This document shows positions 54,364 to 62,196 of a stretch of 64,000 nucleotides of DNA, piece after piece. Position 1 is the stretch's first letter; each line of letters starts with the position of its first letter. Under the pieces are notes generated by a model that saw only the letters and a program-made list of their open reading frames with translations, made no database searches and was not told the DNA's origin. A program made the position numbers and the translations under genes. Source of the stretch: Martelella alba (lineage in GTDB: Bacteria > Pseudomonadota > Gammaproteobacteria > Enterobacterales > Enterobacteriaceae); NCBI RefSeq assembly GCF_005217455.1, contig NZ_SZPQ01000001.1:372001-436000 (forward strand), written 5' to 3'.

Positions 54364-54561
54364 CAACCCCTGTTCTTCATCCACATTGATTTCGCCCAGT
54401 AACGCTGTGTCGCCAATCTTCCTGGCCGCTTCTTCATACATGGGTTTCATCATCATGCACGGTGAACACCAGGGCGCCCAAAAACGGAAGACCTGTACTC
54501 CGGCATCAGAGCTGGCAACCAATGTATTAAAATCGGACTGGGTAATCTTTTTAACGGACAT
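54256..54561 (-). pseudogene. thioredoxin-like protein truncated at its C-terminus
   Basis: From ATG 54561 (AAGGA at spacing 7) the frame encodes a thioredoxin fold with the active site WAPWCSPC and the cis-proline segment IRSIPTVVFYKDGQE. After that, near base 54300, the sequence becomes the antisense of the toxin gene, and the usual last strand and helix (about 25 residues) are lost. The 101-residue product may not fold fully. It is the first of a series of redox-related genes on this stretch. Confidence 0.78.
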
Positions 54562-54675
54562 ATTCAATTCCTTCATTTTTTATTTAAGCTAAGTGTGATA
54601 GCGCCTGTCAGGCATCATTTGCTGCGGTTATCGCTGACTGCGAAAGCTTGTGTTGTTTATCGAAATATCCGCTGA

Positions 54676-55418
54676 CTAACACCAGCAAGCACTCATTGCG
54701 ACCACAAACGCAGCGGCATAACTTGTTGCCAGAAGACCATAGTGGGCAACCACCTCTCCGCCAACCCAGGCGCCCAGCACAATGCCTGCGTTAAACGCGG
54801 AAATATTCATACTTGAAGAGGCATCGAAATAACACCTAACTGCCTGGTAAGGCTGGCAGGTGTGGGCCGTTCAATATGCCGAGGCAGTAAGAACCACTGA
54901 GCTACGGCAGATAATAGTCCTAACACGCTGATAAACAGGAATGTGGTACGCCAGCCAAACAATTCGGACAAGAAAGTACCAAACGGCACACCTGACACCA
55001 GCGCAACGGTCAGACCAGTAAAGACGATAGCAATGGCATGCCCCGATTTCTCTTTTGAGACTACGTTGGCAGCGAGAACGGTGGCCATGGAATAAAAAAC
55101 TCCCTGAACCATACCCGCCAGGACATGCCCCACTAATAACATGGTGTAACTGGATGCCCGCCAGGCAACTAGGTTCGCCGCAATAAATAACACCATTAAG
55201 CCGACAGATAATTTACGTCTGTTCATATGGCCTGTGATCGCCGTAAGTAATGGCGCGCCAAGAGCGACCCCCAGTGCGTAGAGTGAAACCAGGTGGCCTG
55301 CTGACGGAATATCTACATCCATATCGATGGCAATAGCGGGCAGTATCCCGACTACAACAAATTCCGCCATACCAATAGTGAAAGCGGCGGCAGCGAGAGC
55401 ATAAAGTGCGATGGGCAT
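54676..55418 (-). pseudogene. MFS exporter with a large internal deletion
   Basis: The ATG at 55418 opens 203 codons of a drug-efflux type MFS protein of about 390 residues. The six N-terminal helices are intact (MPIALYALAAAAFTIGMAEF, FSMATVLAAN, SGVPFGTFLSELFGWRTTF). The frame then stops at 54807. In another frame immediately downstream, ASSSMNISAFNAGIVLGAWV... to a stop at 54676 reads as the last helix of the same protein. About 140 residues with helices 7-11 are missing and the frame is shifted. It is divergent from the TetR gene and under its likely operator. Confidence 0.82.
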
Positions 55419-55430
55419 GACAATTTCTCT

Positions 55431-55452
55431 TTATGGATTGACCGATCCATAA
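55431..55452. promoter_or_regulatory. TetR operator 1 (between MFS remnant and tetR)
   Basis: TTATGGAT-TGACCG-ATCCATAA is a perfect 8-bp inverted repeat with a six-base spacer. It overlaps the -10 box of the promoter reading toward the MFS gene. The same element with one mismatch lies at 56310-56331. Confidence 0.72.
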
Positions 55453-55479
55453 TTTAGGCGACACCCTTCAGGTTGTCAA
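55451..55479 (-). promoter_or_regulatory. sigma-70 promoter of the MFS remnant
   Basis: On the minus strand TTGACA (55479-55474) and TAAATT (55456-55451) are 17 bases apart. The operator palindrome begins at the -10 box, a typical repressor layout. Confidence 0.68.
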
Positions 55480-55529
55480 TTTTTTATGAATTGATTAATC
55501 TGGATAACAAGTTTCTAGAGGAAAAAAAC

Positions 55530-56120
55530 ATGGCACGAATGGGTCGTCCAAGAGAATTTGACAGAGATAAAGCCGTTGATAAAGCGATGAATTTATTTTG
55601 GCAAAAGGGATTTGAAAGTGCCTCTCTTGCGGATCTACGGCAGACTTTGCAGCTTTCCTCCGCCAGCTTCTATGCCGCCTTTGGTTCTAAACAGGCCCTC
55701 TACAAAGAGTGCCTTGAGCGGTATACGCAATCATGCGGCGAGGTGGCTTCTGTGTTGAATAATGAGTCTCTTAGCCCGAAAGTTGCAATGCAAACGATGC
55801 TACATAAAACCATTGCGATGCAGACCTCGCCGCAATCACCTGCCGGGTGTATGGCCGTGTTGTCTGGGTTGAACTGTGACGATGAAAATAAAGAAATTGA
55901 ATTGCTTGCGCAGACAGTGCGCCAGCAGACGCGTGATGCCGTTCGCCGCTGTGTTGTTCGCGGGATAGAGCAGGGGGAGTTTTCCCAGTCGGTCAATCCT
56001 GACGAATTCACGCTATTGTTGGATTGCTTTATCAAGGGAATCGCTATTGAAGCCAGAGATGGAGTAACAGAAGCAACATTGTGCGCGGCTGCGGATAAGT
56101 TACTGGTATTATGGAGATAA
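55530..56120 (+). CDS. TetR/AcrR family transcriptional regulator
   Basis: The 196-residue protein has an N-terminal TetR helix-turn-helix (about 10-55: FDRDKAVDKAMNLFWQKGFESASLADLRQTL, then SSASFYAAFGSKQALY). A C-terminal ligand domain of the YxaF/AefR-like type follows, with cysteines in SPAGCMAVLSGLNCDDENKE that could respond to thiol oxidants (inference). ATG 55530 follows AGAGGAAA; the frame from 55473 adds 19 unmatched residues. The matching palindromes on both sides suggest it represses the MFS gene, itself and osmC. Confidence 0.9.
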   Translation: MARMGRPREFDRDKAVDKAMNLFWQKGFESASLADLRQTLQLSSASFYAAFGSKQALYKECLERYTQSCGEVASVLNNESLSPKVAMQTMLHKTIAMQTSPQSPAGCMAVLSGLNCDDENKEIELLAQTVRQQTRDAVRRCVVRGIEQGEFSQSVNPDEFTLLLDCFIKGIAIEARDGVTEATLCAAADKLLVLWR

Positions 56121-56309
56121 TGTTACGCCGTTAATTATCTGTATTTAAAAGGAATAAATAGAAGTTTCCATACAAGAGGCTTTCTTTGTCCTGGTGTGAG
56201 TGTTCTGTATGTCCACGGGCATGTTTGGGGGCCGGCATCACCTCCTAGTCATCTCGCTACAACAGTTGAAGAGAAGGTAATGAACTATCGCGAACCCATT
56301 GCAATTTAA

Positions 56310-56331
56310 TTATGGATCAATTAATCTATAA
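56310..56331. promoter_or_regulatory. TetR operator 2 (upstream of osmC-type gene)
   Basis: TTATGGAT-CAATTA-ATCTATAA has the same half-sites and six-base spacer as operator 1, with one mismatch. TTGCAA lies just upstream and TAATCT overlaps the right half, so the site would sit in the promoter. The 307-base spacer 56121-56427 has no other feature. Confidence 0.68.
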
Positions 56332-56427
56332 GTGTTGTATAACGGCTGAAACTTACCCAAAGCTTGTTTTCAACACGCTCTGATGCAAACTGAAGGGTTA
56401 TAGCAAAAGTTAATGCAGGGGACCGAG

Positions 56428-56859
56428 ATGTCTGAGATTAAAGTCAATCTGGATTTAAGCTGGAAAAATGGTTTTAAAGGCCAGGGCGTTATCGCCAGCG
56501 AACATTTGAATACGACAATTGCGATTCCTGGTGTTTACGGTGGCTCGGGGAATGGCAGTAATCCTAAAGAGCTTTATGTAGCTGCTATTGCTGCCTGCTT
56601 TGTGTCCACACTCAGTGCTATCTTGAGCAAAAGTGATGTGCCGGTAAGTGAATTGACCATCGCAACAGAGGCTAAATCTGATGAGAAAGAATTCACGGTT
56701 CTTCATAATACAAAATTAGTGTTAAGCCCGGGGACCACTGACGCGGATATTGAAAAAGCATCTAAGATTATTACCCGGGCAGACAAAAGTTGTACCATTG
56801 GAAATATGGCTCGTGAGGCTGGTGTGGTCATTACTGTTAATGCAACAGTGACGCATTAA
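56428..56859 (+). CDS. OsmC/Ohr family peroxidase (organic hydroperoxide resistance)
   Basis: The 143-residue protein belongs to the OsmC/Ohr superfamily. The two redox cysteines are Cys57 (AAIAACFVSTL) and Cys122 (ADKSCTIGN), and the N-terminal GVYGGSGNGSNPKELY loop is typical. Such dimeric enzymes reduce organic hydroperoxides using lipoyl or thiol donors. ATG 56428 has AGGGGA upstream; the ATG at 56413 adds five residues. The TetR-type palindrome in its promoter and the terminator directly after suggest a single-gene, oxidant-inducible unit. Confidence 0.9.
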   Translation: MSEIKVNLDLSWKNGFKGQGVIASEHLNTTIAIPGVYGGSGNGSNPKELYVAAIAACFVSTLSAILSKSDVPVSELTIATEAKSDEKEFTVLHNTKLVLSPGTTDADIEKASKIITRADKSCTIGNMAREAGVVITVNATVTH

Positions 56860-56875
56860 TCCCTAACAAACTAAT

Positions 56876-56911
56876 AAGCAGCATAATGATGATGTTTTAT
56901 GCTGCTTTTTT
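56876..56911 (+). terminator. rho-independent terminator after the osmC-type gene
   Basis: AAGCAGCATAA and TTATGCTGCTT form an 11-bp stem followed by a T6 run. The remaining bases to 57195 hold only a small ACATGG/CCATGT hairpin (56931-56951). Confidence 0.9.
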
Positions 56912-57195
56912 AACAAGCTATAAAATAGCAACATGGTTTCGCAAGCCATGTATCAGATAGTTAATAATTCATTGGTTTTTTTCTCTGATATTTTTCGCGA
57001 ATGCTTCCAACTATTAATTATCTGATTCAGCTTGATATCTCGCAGCTTGGGCTTCCGGACTTAACTCTCTCCAGGAAACTCGGGGCGGTTCAGTATTGTT
57101 TTTATTTTTTCTCAGTGCTGGAAGCATTCCAAATGTCCCGATGCAATGCCATCGGTAAAAAAATTGGCAGTGATGGTTTTTCTGCCCTAAACCTT

Positions 57196-58098
57196 TCAGC
57201 GAACGCCAGGAATTCGGGCGAGACCTTTGGAGGCTCCGGGGAGCTGCTTATCGACCATTGCAATGATCTCCGGACGAGCTTCTCGGGGATGACCCGAATG
57301 GAAGGGTGGAGCGGGATCATATTCAATGACAAGTTGCGCGAATTCAGCGGCCTGCTGCCCCCGTAGTTTCGCCGCAACCCGAAGAGCAAAGTCAATACCC
57401 GCTGTCACGCCACCACCGCTCATAAACCGGCCGCCGTCATCTTCAACGAAGCGATCTGGAACCGGGATTGCGCCGTATTCAGATAACTTATTGATAAAGG
57501 CCCAGTGGCAAGCGCTCCGCTTACCTTTAAGGATCCCCGTTGCCGCAAGTACCAGCGAGCCGTTACAAACTGATGTAACGTATTTCGCACCATCGGCGAG
57601 ACGTCGAATTTGTTTTAAATACTCTGGTTGCATGGGGGCGGACAAATCAGAACCACCAGGAACCAGGATCAGATCCGTTTTTTCAATATCGGCCAGCCGT
57701 TCAGTCTTACCATAGACGACACCGAATTCGAGAATAACGCTCCCTCCATTAAGACTTGCATAGCGTACATTTGTGTTCGGTATTCTGTGAAAAATCTCGC
57801 TTGGCCCGGCAAAATCAAGCAATGTCCCGCCATCGTAATTGACAATCAAAATATTGAGGGGCTCATCTGGATCAAATTCCCCGGTATTGCTCCCCTGAGC
57901 CAGAGCGTTAACGGCACGACCAGACGGGGCTACCCCTTCCCCCTGCGCATAAACACTACCGATATGACCCAGTAAAGCCCCGCTTCCCATAACGACCCCT
58001 AGAGTGGCGGCACTTCCGTATTTGAGGATATCCCGGCGGGAATGACTTTTTTTGCTCAGTGGTTCCTCAAGAGAATTATTTTTATGATCTTCGTTCAA
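57196..58098 (-). CDS. Tat-exported DJ-1/PfpI (isonitrile hydratase-like) protein
   Basis: The 300-residue protein has an unusual N-terminus with a twin-arginine signal (SRRDILKYGSAATLGVVMG, Arg21-Arg22), so it is probably exported folded. A DJ-1/PfpI domain follows (about 80-285). The nucleophile Cys178 in TSVCNGSLVLAATGIL and the acidic partner Glu101 (GPSEIF) are present, and GKRSACHW resembles isonitrile hydratases. Cytoplasmic relatives lack the signal. Substrate is unknown. It is followed on the same strand, after a gap, by no other gene; its upstream neighbour is the SDR gene. Confidence 0.87.
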   Translation of the reverse strand: MNEDHKNNSLEEPLSKKSHSRRDILKYGSAATLGVVMGSGALLGHIGSVYAQGEGVAPSGRAVNALAQGSNTGEFDPDEPLNILIVNYDGGTLLDFAGPSEIFHRIPNTNVRYASLNGGSVILEFGVVYGKTERLADIEKTDLILVPGGSDLSAPMQPEYLKQIRRLADGAKYVTSVCNGSLVLAATGILKGKRSACHWAFINKLSEYGAIPVPDRFVEDDGGRFMSGGGVTAGIDFALRVAAKLRGQQAAEFAQLVIEYDPAPPFHSGHPREARPEIIAMVDKQLPGASKGLARIPGVR

Positions 58099-58257
58099 GG
58101 CGACTTCTCCTTATATTTGACCCTTACGCAAACGCATCAGGTTTCATGCCGGGTCGGTTAAATAAACCTTTACGGCGTAATGCCTGGTGGATATTTGACT
58201 TGAATCTGTAGCACAGGCAATGATGTGTGGATTTTTGCTAAAACGACGACCCAAAAA

Positions 58258-59004
58258 TTAAAGCTGCGAAGCGCCACCATCCACAATCAGTTCCGTGCCC
58301 AGGACATAGGATGATTCGTCACTTGCCAGGTAAAGTGCGGCGTGGGCAATATCTTCTGCCTTACCTACGTGGCCTAACGGGATTGTTTTCGCCATCGCCT
58401 GTTTGAGCTCGCGCACCTCCTCGTCAGATAAGCCCCACTTGCTTATCAGCGGTGTATCAATCGCTCCGGGCGCGATGGCATTAAACCTGATTTTTCTGTC
58501 AAGAAATTCATAAGACCAACTGCGGGCAAGTGACCGCACCGCCGCCTTCGCCGCGGCAGTCAACGAGATGCCGTGTTTGCCGGTTTGCGCGACGAAGGAG
58601 GTATTCAGGATAAATGAAGATCCCTCACGTAAGATTGGCAATGTCGCCTGTAGTGTGAATACGACGCCTTTGACGTTGATATCCATGATATCGTTATAAA
58701 GGCCTTCGGAGATCTCATTGACAGGTGAAGGAAAGGCTAGCCCTGCGTTTGCAAATACCACATCCAGGCCACCGAATTTCTCTTTCGCCTCCATCGCGAC
58801 CGCCCGCATATCCGCTATCGAACGGACATCGCCTTTTAACACAAGAGCATGCTCTCCAAGTTCTGCCTTGACATTGCCAAACACGGACTCATCACGCCCC
58901 GTCACAATTACCCGGGCACCTTCGGCGACAAAGAGTTTGGCCGTTGCCAGGCCAATTCCACTGGTACCTCCGGTGACTAATGCAACTTTGTTTTGTAGCC
59001 TCAT
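58258..59004 (-). CDS. SDR-family protein lacking the catalytic tyrosine
   Basis: The 248-residue protein has the classical SDR cofactor motif TGGTSGIG (11-18), NAG (86-88), Ser136 in NTSFVAQTG and the C-terminal DGGA. The expected YxxxK active site reads TAAAK: Thr149 occupies the Tyr position and Lys153 is kept. The flanks (AAKAAVRSLARSW) align well, so this is a substitution rather than a frame error. It may bind NAD(P) without normal oxidoreductase activity or use another residue. AGGAAG precedes ATG 59004. The 317-base gap 59005-59321 has no supported feature. Confidence 0.86.
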   Translation of the reverse strand: MRLQNKVALVTGGTSGIGLATAKLFVAEGARVIVTGRDESVFGNVKAELGEHALVLKGDVRSIADMRAVAMEAKEKFGGLDVVFANAGLAFPSPVNEISEGLYNDIMDINVKGVVFTLQATLPILREGSSFILNTSFVAQTGKHGISLTAAAKAAVRSLARSWSYEFLDRKIRFNAIAPGAIDTPLISKWGLSDEEVRELKQAMAKTIPLGHVGKAEDIAHAALYLASDESSYVLGTELIVDGGASQL

Positions 59005-59321
59005 TTTATCTTCCTATTTGTGTCGTTATTGATTCTGGGCGAAGACCTGACGCATTGCGATACAGGCCCCGCGACGATTGCTTGTTCGGATTGTGTAACG
59101 CAAAGGGCATGGCGTAAAGGTCGTATAAACCTCAAAAAAGGACATTGTGAGGAAGACGTAAATGGACATACGGAGAGTGAGCATGGCAGTATAGACTGCG
59201 TTCAAGTCCTAACACGCGCCCGGTCAACCAGAGCGGTCCAAAACGGGCTGCCAAGCATGGCCGCCTCACTCAGGCATACAGAATGAGAAAAGCGGCCACA
59301 CGAGAACGGCGGCCGTCGGTA

Positions 59322-59636
59322 TCAGGCTGCCAGTTCAGGCATTTGTTCCATCACGCGCTTTAGCACTTTTTCCGCGTCCAGTGATGCATAAGGAAGACTT
59401 TCAATAATCGCAACTAACCGAGAGTCACCGACAATTTCTTTGATTTCGTGGAGCCTGTACTGAATGTGCGGCGCTATGAGGAAAGCATCATAAGCGGGAG
59501 CCACACTGGCGAAGTTATCCAGACCCACAGCGCTGATAATTAAGCTGTGGCCTTCTCTGTCAACCAATGACTGCATCTTTTTGGCAAGCGTATTTGCCGT
59601 ATTCCCGAACAGACAACATATCAGAAGCTTTTTCAT
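59322..59636 (-). CDS. PTS IIB component, lactose/cellobiose type, orphan
   Basis: The 104-residue protein begins MKKLLICCLFGNTANTLAKKM, with Cys7/Cys8 at the phosphorylation site expected of IIB-Lac/Cel domains, and IAPHIQYRLHEIKEI follows. AGGAGGT at spacing 6 before ATG 59636 is the strongest ribosome binding site of this region; the frame from 59663 adds nine residues. No IIA or IIC gene lies nearby, so it is an orphan or regulatory IIB, or the rest of the operon was lost. Confidence 0.82.
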   Translation of the reverse strand: MKKLLICCLFGNTANTLAKKMQSLVDREGHSLIISAVGLDNFASVAPAYDAFLIAPHIQYRLHEIKEIVGDSRLVAIIESLPYASLDAEKVLKRVMEQMPELAA

Positions 59637-60229
59637 ATTTTTTACCTCCTGAGAGCTGCTCACAGAATATTACTGGCGAAGATTACAAAATGAGCGCTAC
59701 ATCTTAATTTGCATGACAGACCAATAGCAGAGCTGACCACGCCACACCGGAGACACCAACCCGTCGAGTACAGTTGAACTACCACGACGCATCCGGATCC
59801 TGTCGGATAACACCTTGTCCAAGCAATCGACTGTGGTAGCTCAAAGCCAACTTTTTACTCATCGCGGCCTTGTGATGTTTATGTGAACTGATCAGGGAGC
59901 AAAATTTTGTGCAGCGCGGGTTCGAGTTGTGTCAACCCATGGGAAGAAGGTCGTGGCAACTCTTGGCGCGGTCCACCGACTAGACATATACATATTTCAA
60001 ATAAGCGCGTGTGACAGGGTTCTGCGTCGAAGAGGGCATCGTGACGCCTTTCTCGAACGGTTAATGCGTGTGCCCTTACGATGAATCAATAAATTGTGAG
60101 TGAGTATGAATCCAGTCAATCAGGCAATCAACGCCGATAGAGATAATTATGCTGCCAGAAACAGTAACCATCGGGTTAAATGAACTTCCTAACTTAACGC
60201 TCACAGGAAAACCGGTATGATTCATATCA
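59637..60229. other. 593-base stretch without a supported gene
   Basis: Only short open frames occur here, none with a recognisable family. The sequence is patchy in composition and may be debris of older insertions. A 49-codon minus-strand frame overlapping the end of the DedA gene was considered and not accepted. Confidence 0.5.
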
Positions 60230-60886
60230 CTATGAGCCTGCTTCCCGTTTCCTACGGCGCCGGGCAAACCAGAAACTACCCATCAGCCCTGCGACAAAAA
60301 GGAGAATGGGGAGTAAAAGTAAAAACGCCATTCCAATGGCGGAGTTTTCTTTGAATACGGGGAGGTTCGCCAGGTGTTCCCCGACTTGTAGCAGGACGCC
60401 TACCCAGGTTACTGCTCCCAGCCAGTTAAAGAAGTGAAAATGACGTTGCCGAAGTGAAGTCGCGCCTGCAAGTAATGGTAATAGCGTGCGGATAAAACCA
60501 ATAAACCTCCCTATGAGCAGGGCTGACGGGCCATATCGGCGAGAAAAATTTTGTGCCCGTTGGTAATCATGTGCCGACACATTCATCAACCATTTTTGTA
60601 CTGATTTTGTCTGTATCAGCCAACGGCCGGTCAGATAATTAAGCCAGTAGCCGGTGCCTGTCGCAGTAACAAGAACCGCCAGTGTTGGATAAAAACGCAG
60701 CAGGTGTTTTGTTATCATTGCCCCAGCCAATAGTAACAGGCTGTCACCGGGCAGAAGAGCTGCGGGAAGAAGGGCGCTTTCAAGAAAAATAGCCATGGTC
60801 AAAATACAGTAAATGGCAAAAGTAATACCATGTTGGCCGAACAACGACAGGTTTTGAGTTAATAATGCATCAATAAACATTGTCAT
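60230..60886 (-). CDS. DedA-family inner-membrane protein (YqjA/YghB-like)
   Basis: The 218-residue protein has several membrane segments. DedA motifs are FLESALLPAALLPGDSLLLLAG (near 34-55) and the amphipathic RYGPSALLIGRFIGFIRTLLPLLAG region with the conserved arginines. The C-terminus is basic (RRRRKREAGS). DedA proteins are implicated in undecaprenyl phosphate flipping and proton-dependent envelope homeostasis. The neighbouring PAP2 phosphatase fits that theme. The ribosome binding site is weak (GAG); the ATG at 60880 is an alternative start. Confidence 0.88.
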   Translation of the reverse strand: MTMFIDALLTQNLSLFGQHGITFAIYCILTMAIFLESALLPAALLPGDSLLLLAGAMITKHLLRFYPTLAVLVTATGTGYWLNYLTGRWLIQTKSVQKWLMNVSAHDYQRAQNFSRRYGPSALLIGRFIGFIRTLLPLLAGATSLRQRHFHFFNWLGAVTWVGVLLQVGEHLANLPVFKENSAIGMAFLLLLPILLFVAGLMGSFWFARRRRKREAGS

Positions 60887-61127
60887 TTTTTCTCAGTTCT
60901 GCACGGGAAAGGGTAACCGCAGGTCGTACGGATTGTTCTCTCCAATCTTTAACGGTATGCTGTAAAAAATATGACTATAAAATAGTCACTACAAATAATT
61001 CAAATTAAGCGTATCAACTGTCATTTTTGCGAAATTATGTCGCCATATAAACGTTCTTACTGGTTAACCTGTAAAACAAATATTGAGGGAAAATTACAGC
61101 GATGACATTTCTGTTTTCAGCCTATCA

Positions 61128-61748
61128 CTAATGAAAATTCATTTTTTTTTCGGTAGATTTGGCGTTTTGAGAAAAAGGAAACCAAAAGAAGAATTTGTAA
61201 CTTATTGATTCGCAGAATTTAGTTAATGGTTCTCCATAGACTTTCCATAACGGGAATATAATCATATTGGCTAATAAAGCGATAATAACGGCGCCAACCA
61301 TATCGAATGGAAAGTGAACGCCGAGAAAAACACGGGACCATGCTACAAAACAACTGAGTATAAGCAAAACGGAGCCATATATCGTGGCACGAGATAACAT
61401 CAACGCTACAGCAGCGCTAAAAAATAATGTGCCATGATCACTTGGAAATGAGGCGTCCGGCGCATGTGCCATCCATGTATGCCCAATCGGAATCATAAAC
61501 GGGCGGGGGTGATAGTAAATGTGGCTACAAAGTGCTCCTAATCCTAGAGCAAATAATGATGTTATCACGCATGATAGTGCCTGGCGTCGAGTTTGTTCAT
61601 TACCAAAGAACCACAGCTTTAATATTATCAGAGGAATGACAAACAGGCTATATTGTGCGCAAATTTTAGCAAACAGAATCACCCCCGCTGATGTGCCAGA
61701 CGATGCATTGACGGATAAAAACCAGGACTGATTGAAGGATTCCAACAT
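61128..61748 (-). CDS. PAP2-family phosphatase, undecaprenyl-diphosphatase type (YbjG/BcrC-like)
   Basis: The 206-residue integral membrane phosphatase shows all three PAP2 motifs: HPRPF (80-84), PSDH (102-105, with His105) and SRVFLGVHFPFD (138-149, with catalytic His145 and Asp149). PSDH instead of PSGH is shared with E. coli YbjG, which recycles undecaprenyl diphosphate and affects bacitracin resistance. It lies 257 bases downstream of the small ORF and kinase on the same strand. It may belong to the same regulon. Confidence 0.88.
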   Translation of the reverse strand: MLESFNQSWFLSVNASSGTSAGVILFAKICAQYSLFVIPLIILKLWFFGNEQTRRQALSCVITSLFALGLGALCSHIYYHPRPFMIPIGHTWMAHAPDASFPSDHGTLFFSAAVALMLSRATIYGSVLLILSCFVAWSRVFLGVHFPFDMVGAVIIALLANMIIFPLWKVYGEPLTKFCESISYKFFFWFPFSQNAKSTEKKMNFH

Positions 61749-62005
61749 ATAAATAGTGTTCCAATTTATTTGAATAACAATGAATTTAATTATCTGGTCG
61801 TTATATTAAAAAAACCTTAGTACATGAAACTTTACACTGGAGACTTTTTATGCCCGCCAATGGTTATCGTGATGGTGAGCGAGAAGATAGAATATCTATG
61901 TGTTTCGTTTTGTTAATGTTCTGAATAATTGATTAACGGATGTTATTCCCAAAGATTATCATTGATTATGGCGCAAGAGAAAAAAATAAAAAAATTAGCA
62001 TGTTT

Positions 62006-62170
62006 TTAGCAAATATAACGCGCGGCAATGACTCTTCTTTCATGCTGGCTTAGTTTAGATTCAGATGATATCTTACTTTTGGCTGGAACTGCTTTTGTAA
62101 TGTAAAATTTCTTGCATATGCATACAGGCAAGATTAAAGAAATAAGTAAGTTTAAATTGGTAAATGTCAT
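62006..62170 (-). CDS. 54-residue small membrane protein downstream of the histidine kinase
   Basis: GGAGGAA (62180-62174) precedes two adjacent ATG codons; ATG 62170 has the better spacing (5 from GGAGG). The peptide has an N-terminal hydrophobic helix (about residues 6-19, LNLLISLILPVCIC) followed by a basic, Ser/Lys-rich tail (KAVPAKSKISSESKLSQHERR). It starts 26 bases after the kinase stop on the same strand, suggesting cotranscription. Small membrane proteins next to sensor kinases often modulate them (for example MgrB with PhoQ); any such role here is inference. No family recognised. Confidence 0.5.
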   Translation of the reverse strand: MTFTNLNLLISLILPVCICKKFYITKAVPAKSKISSESKLSQHERRVIAARYIC

Positions 62171-62196
62171 CATTTCCTCCATAGCGTATGCAACCA

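Noticed and set aside
56121-56427. Small gene between tetR and the osmC-type gene
   Set aside because: Frames are short and lack ribosome binding sites; the operator and promoter account for the spacer.
60076-60267. 63-codon minus-strand frame (or 49 codons from 60225) downstream of dedA
   Set aside because: It overlaps the dedA end, has no good ribosome binding site and no recognisable feature. It is possible but unsupported.
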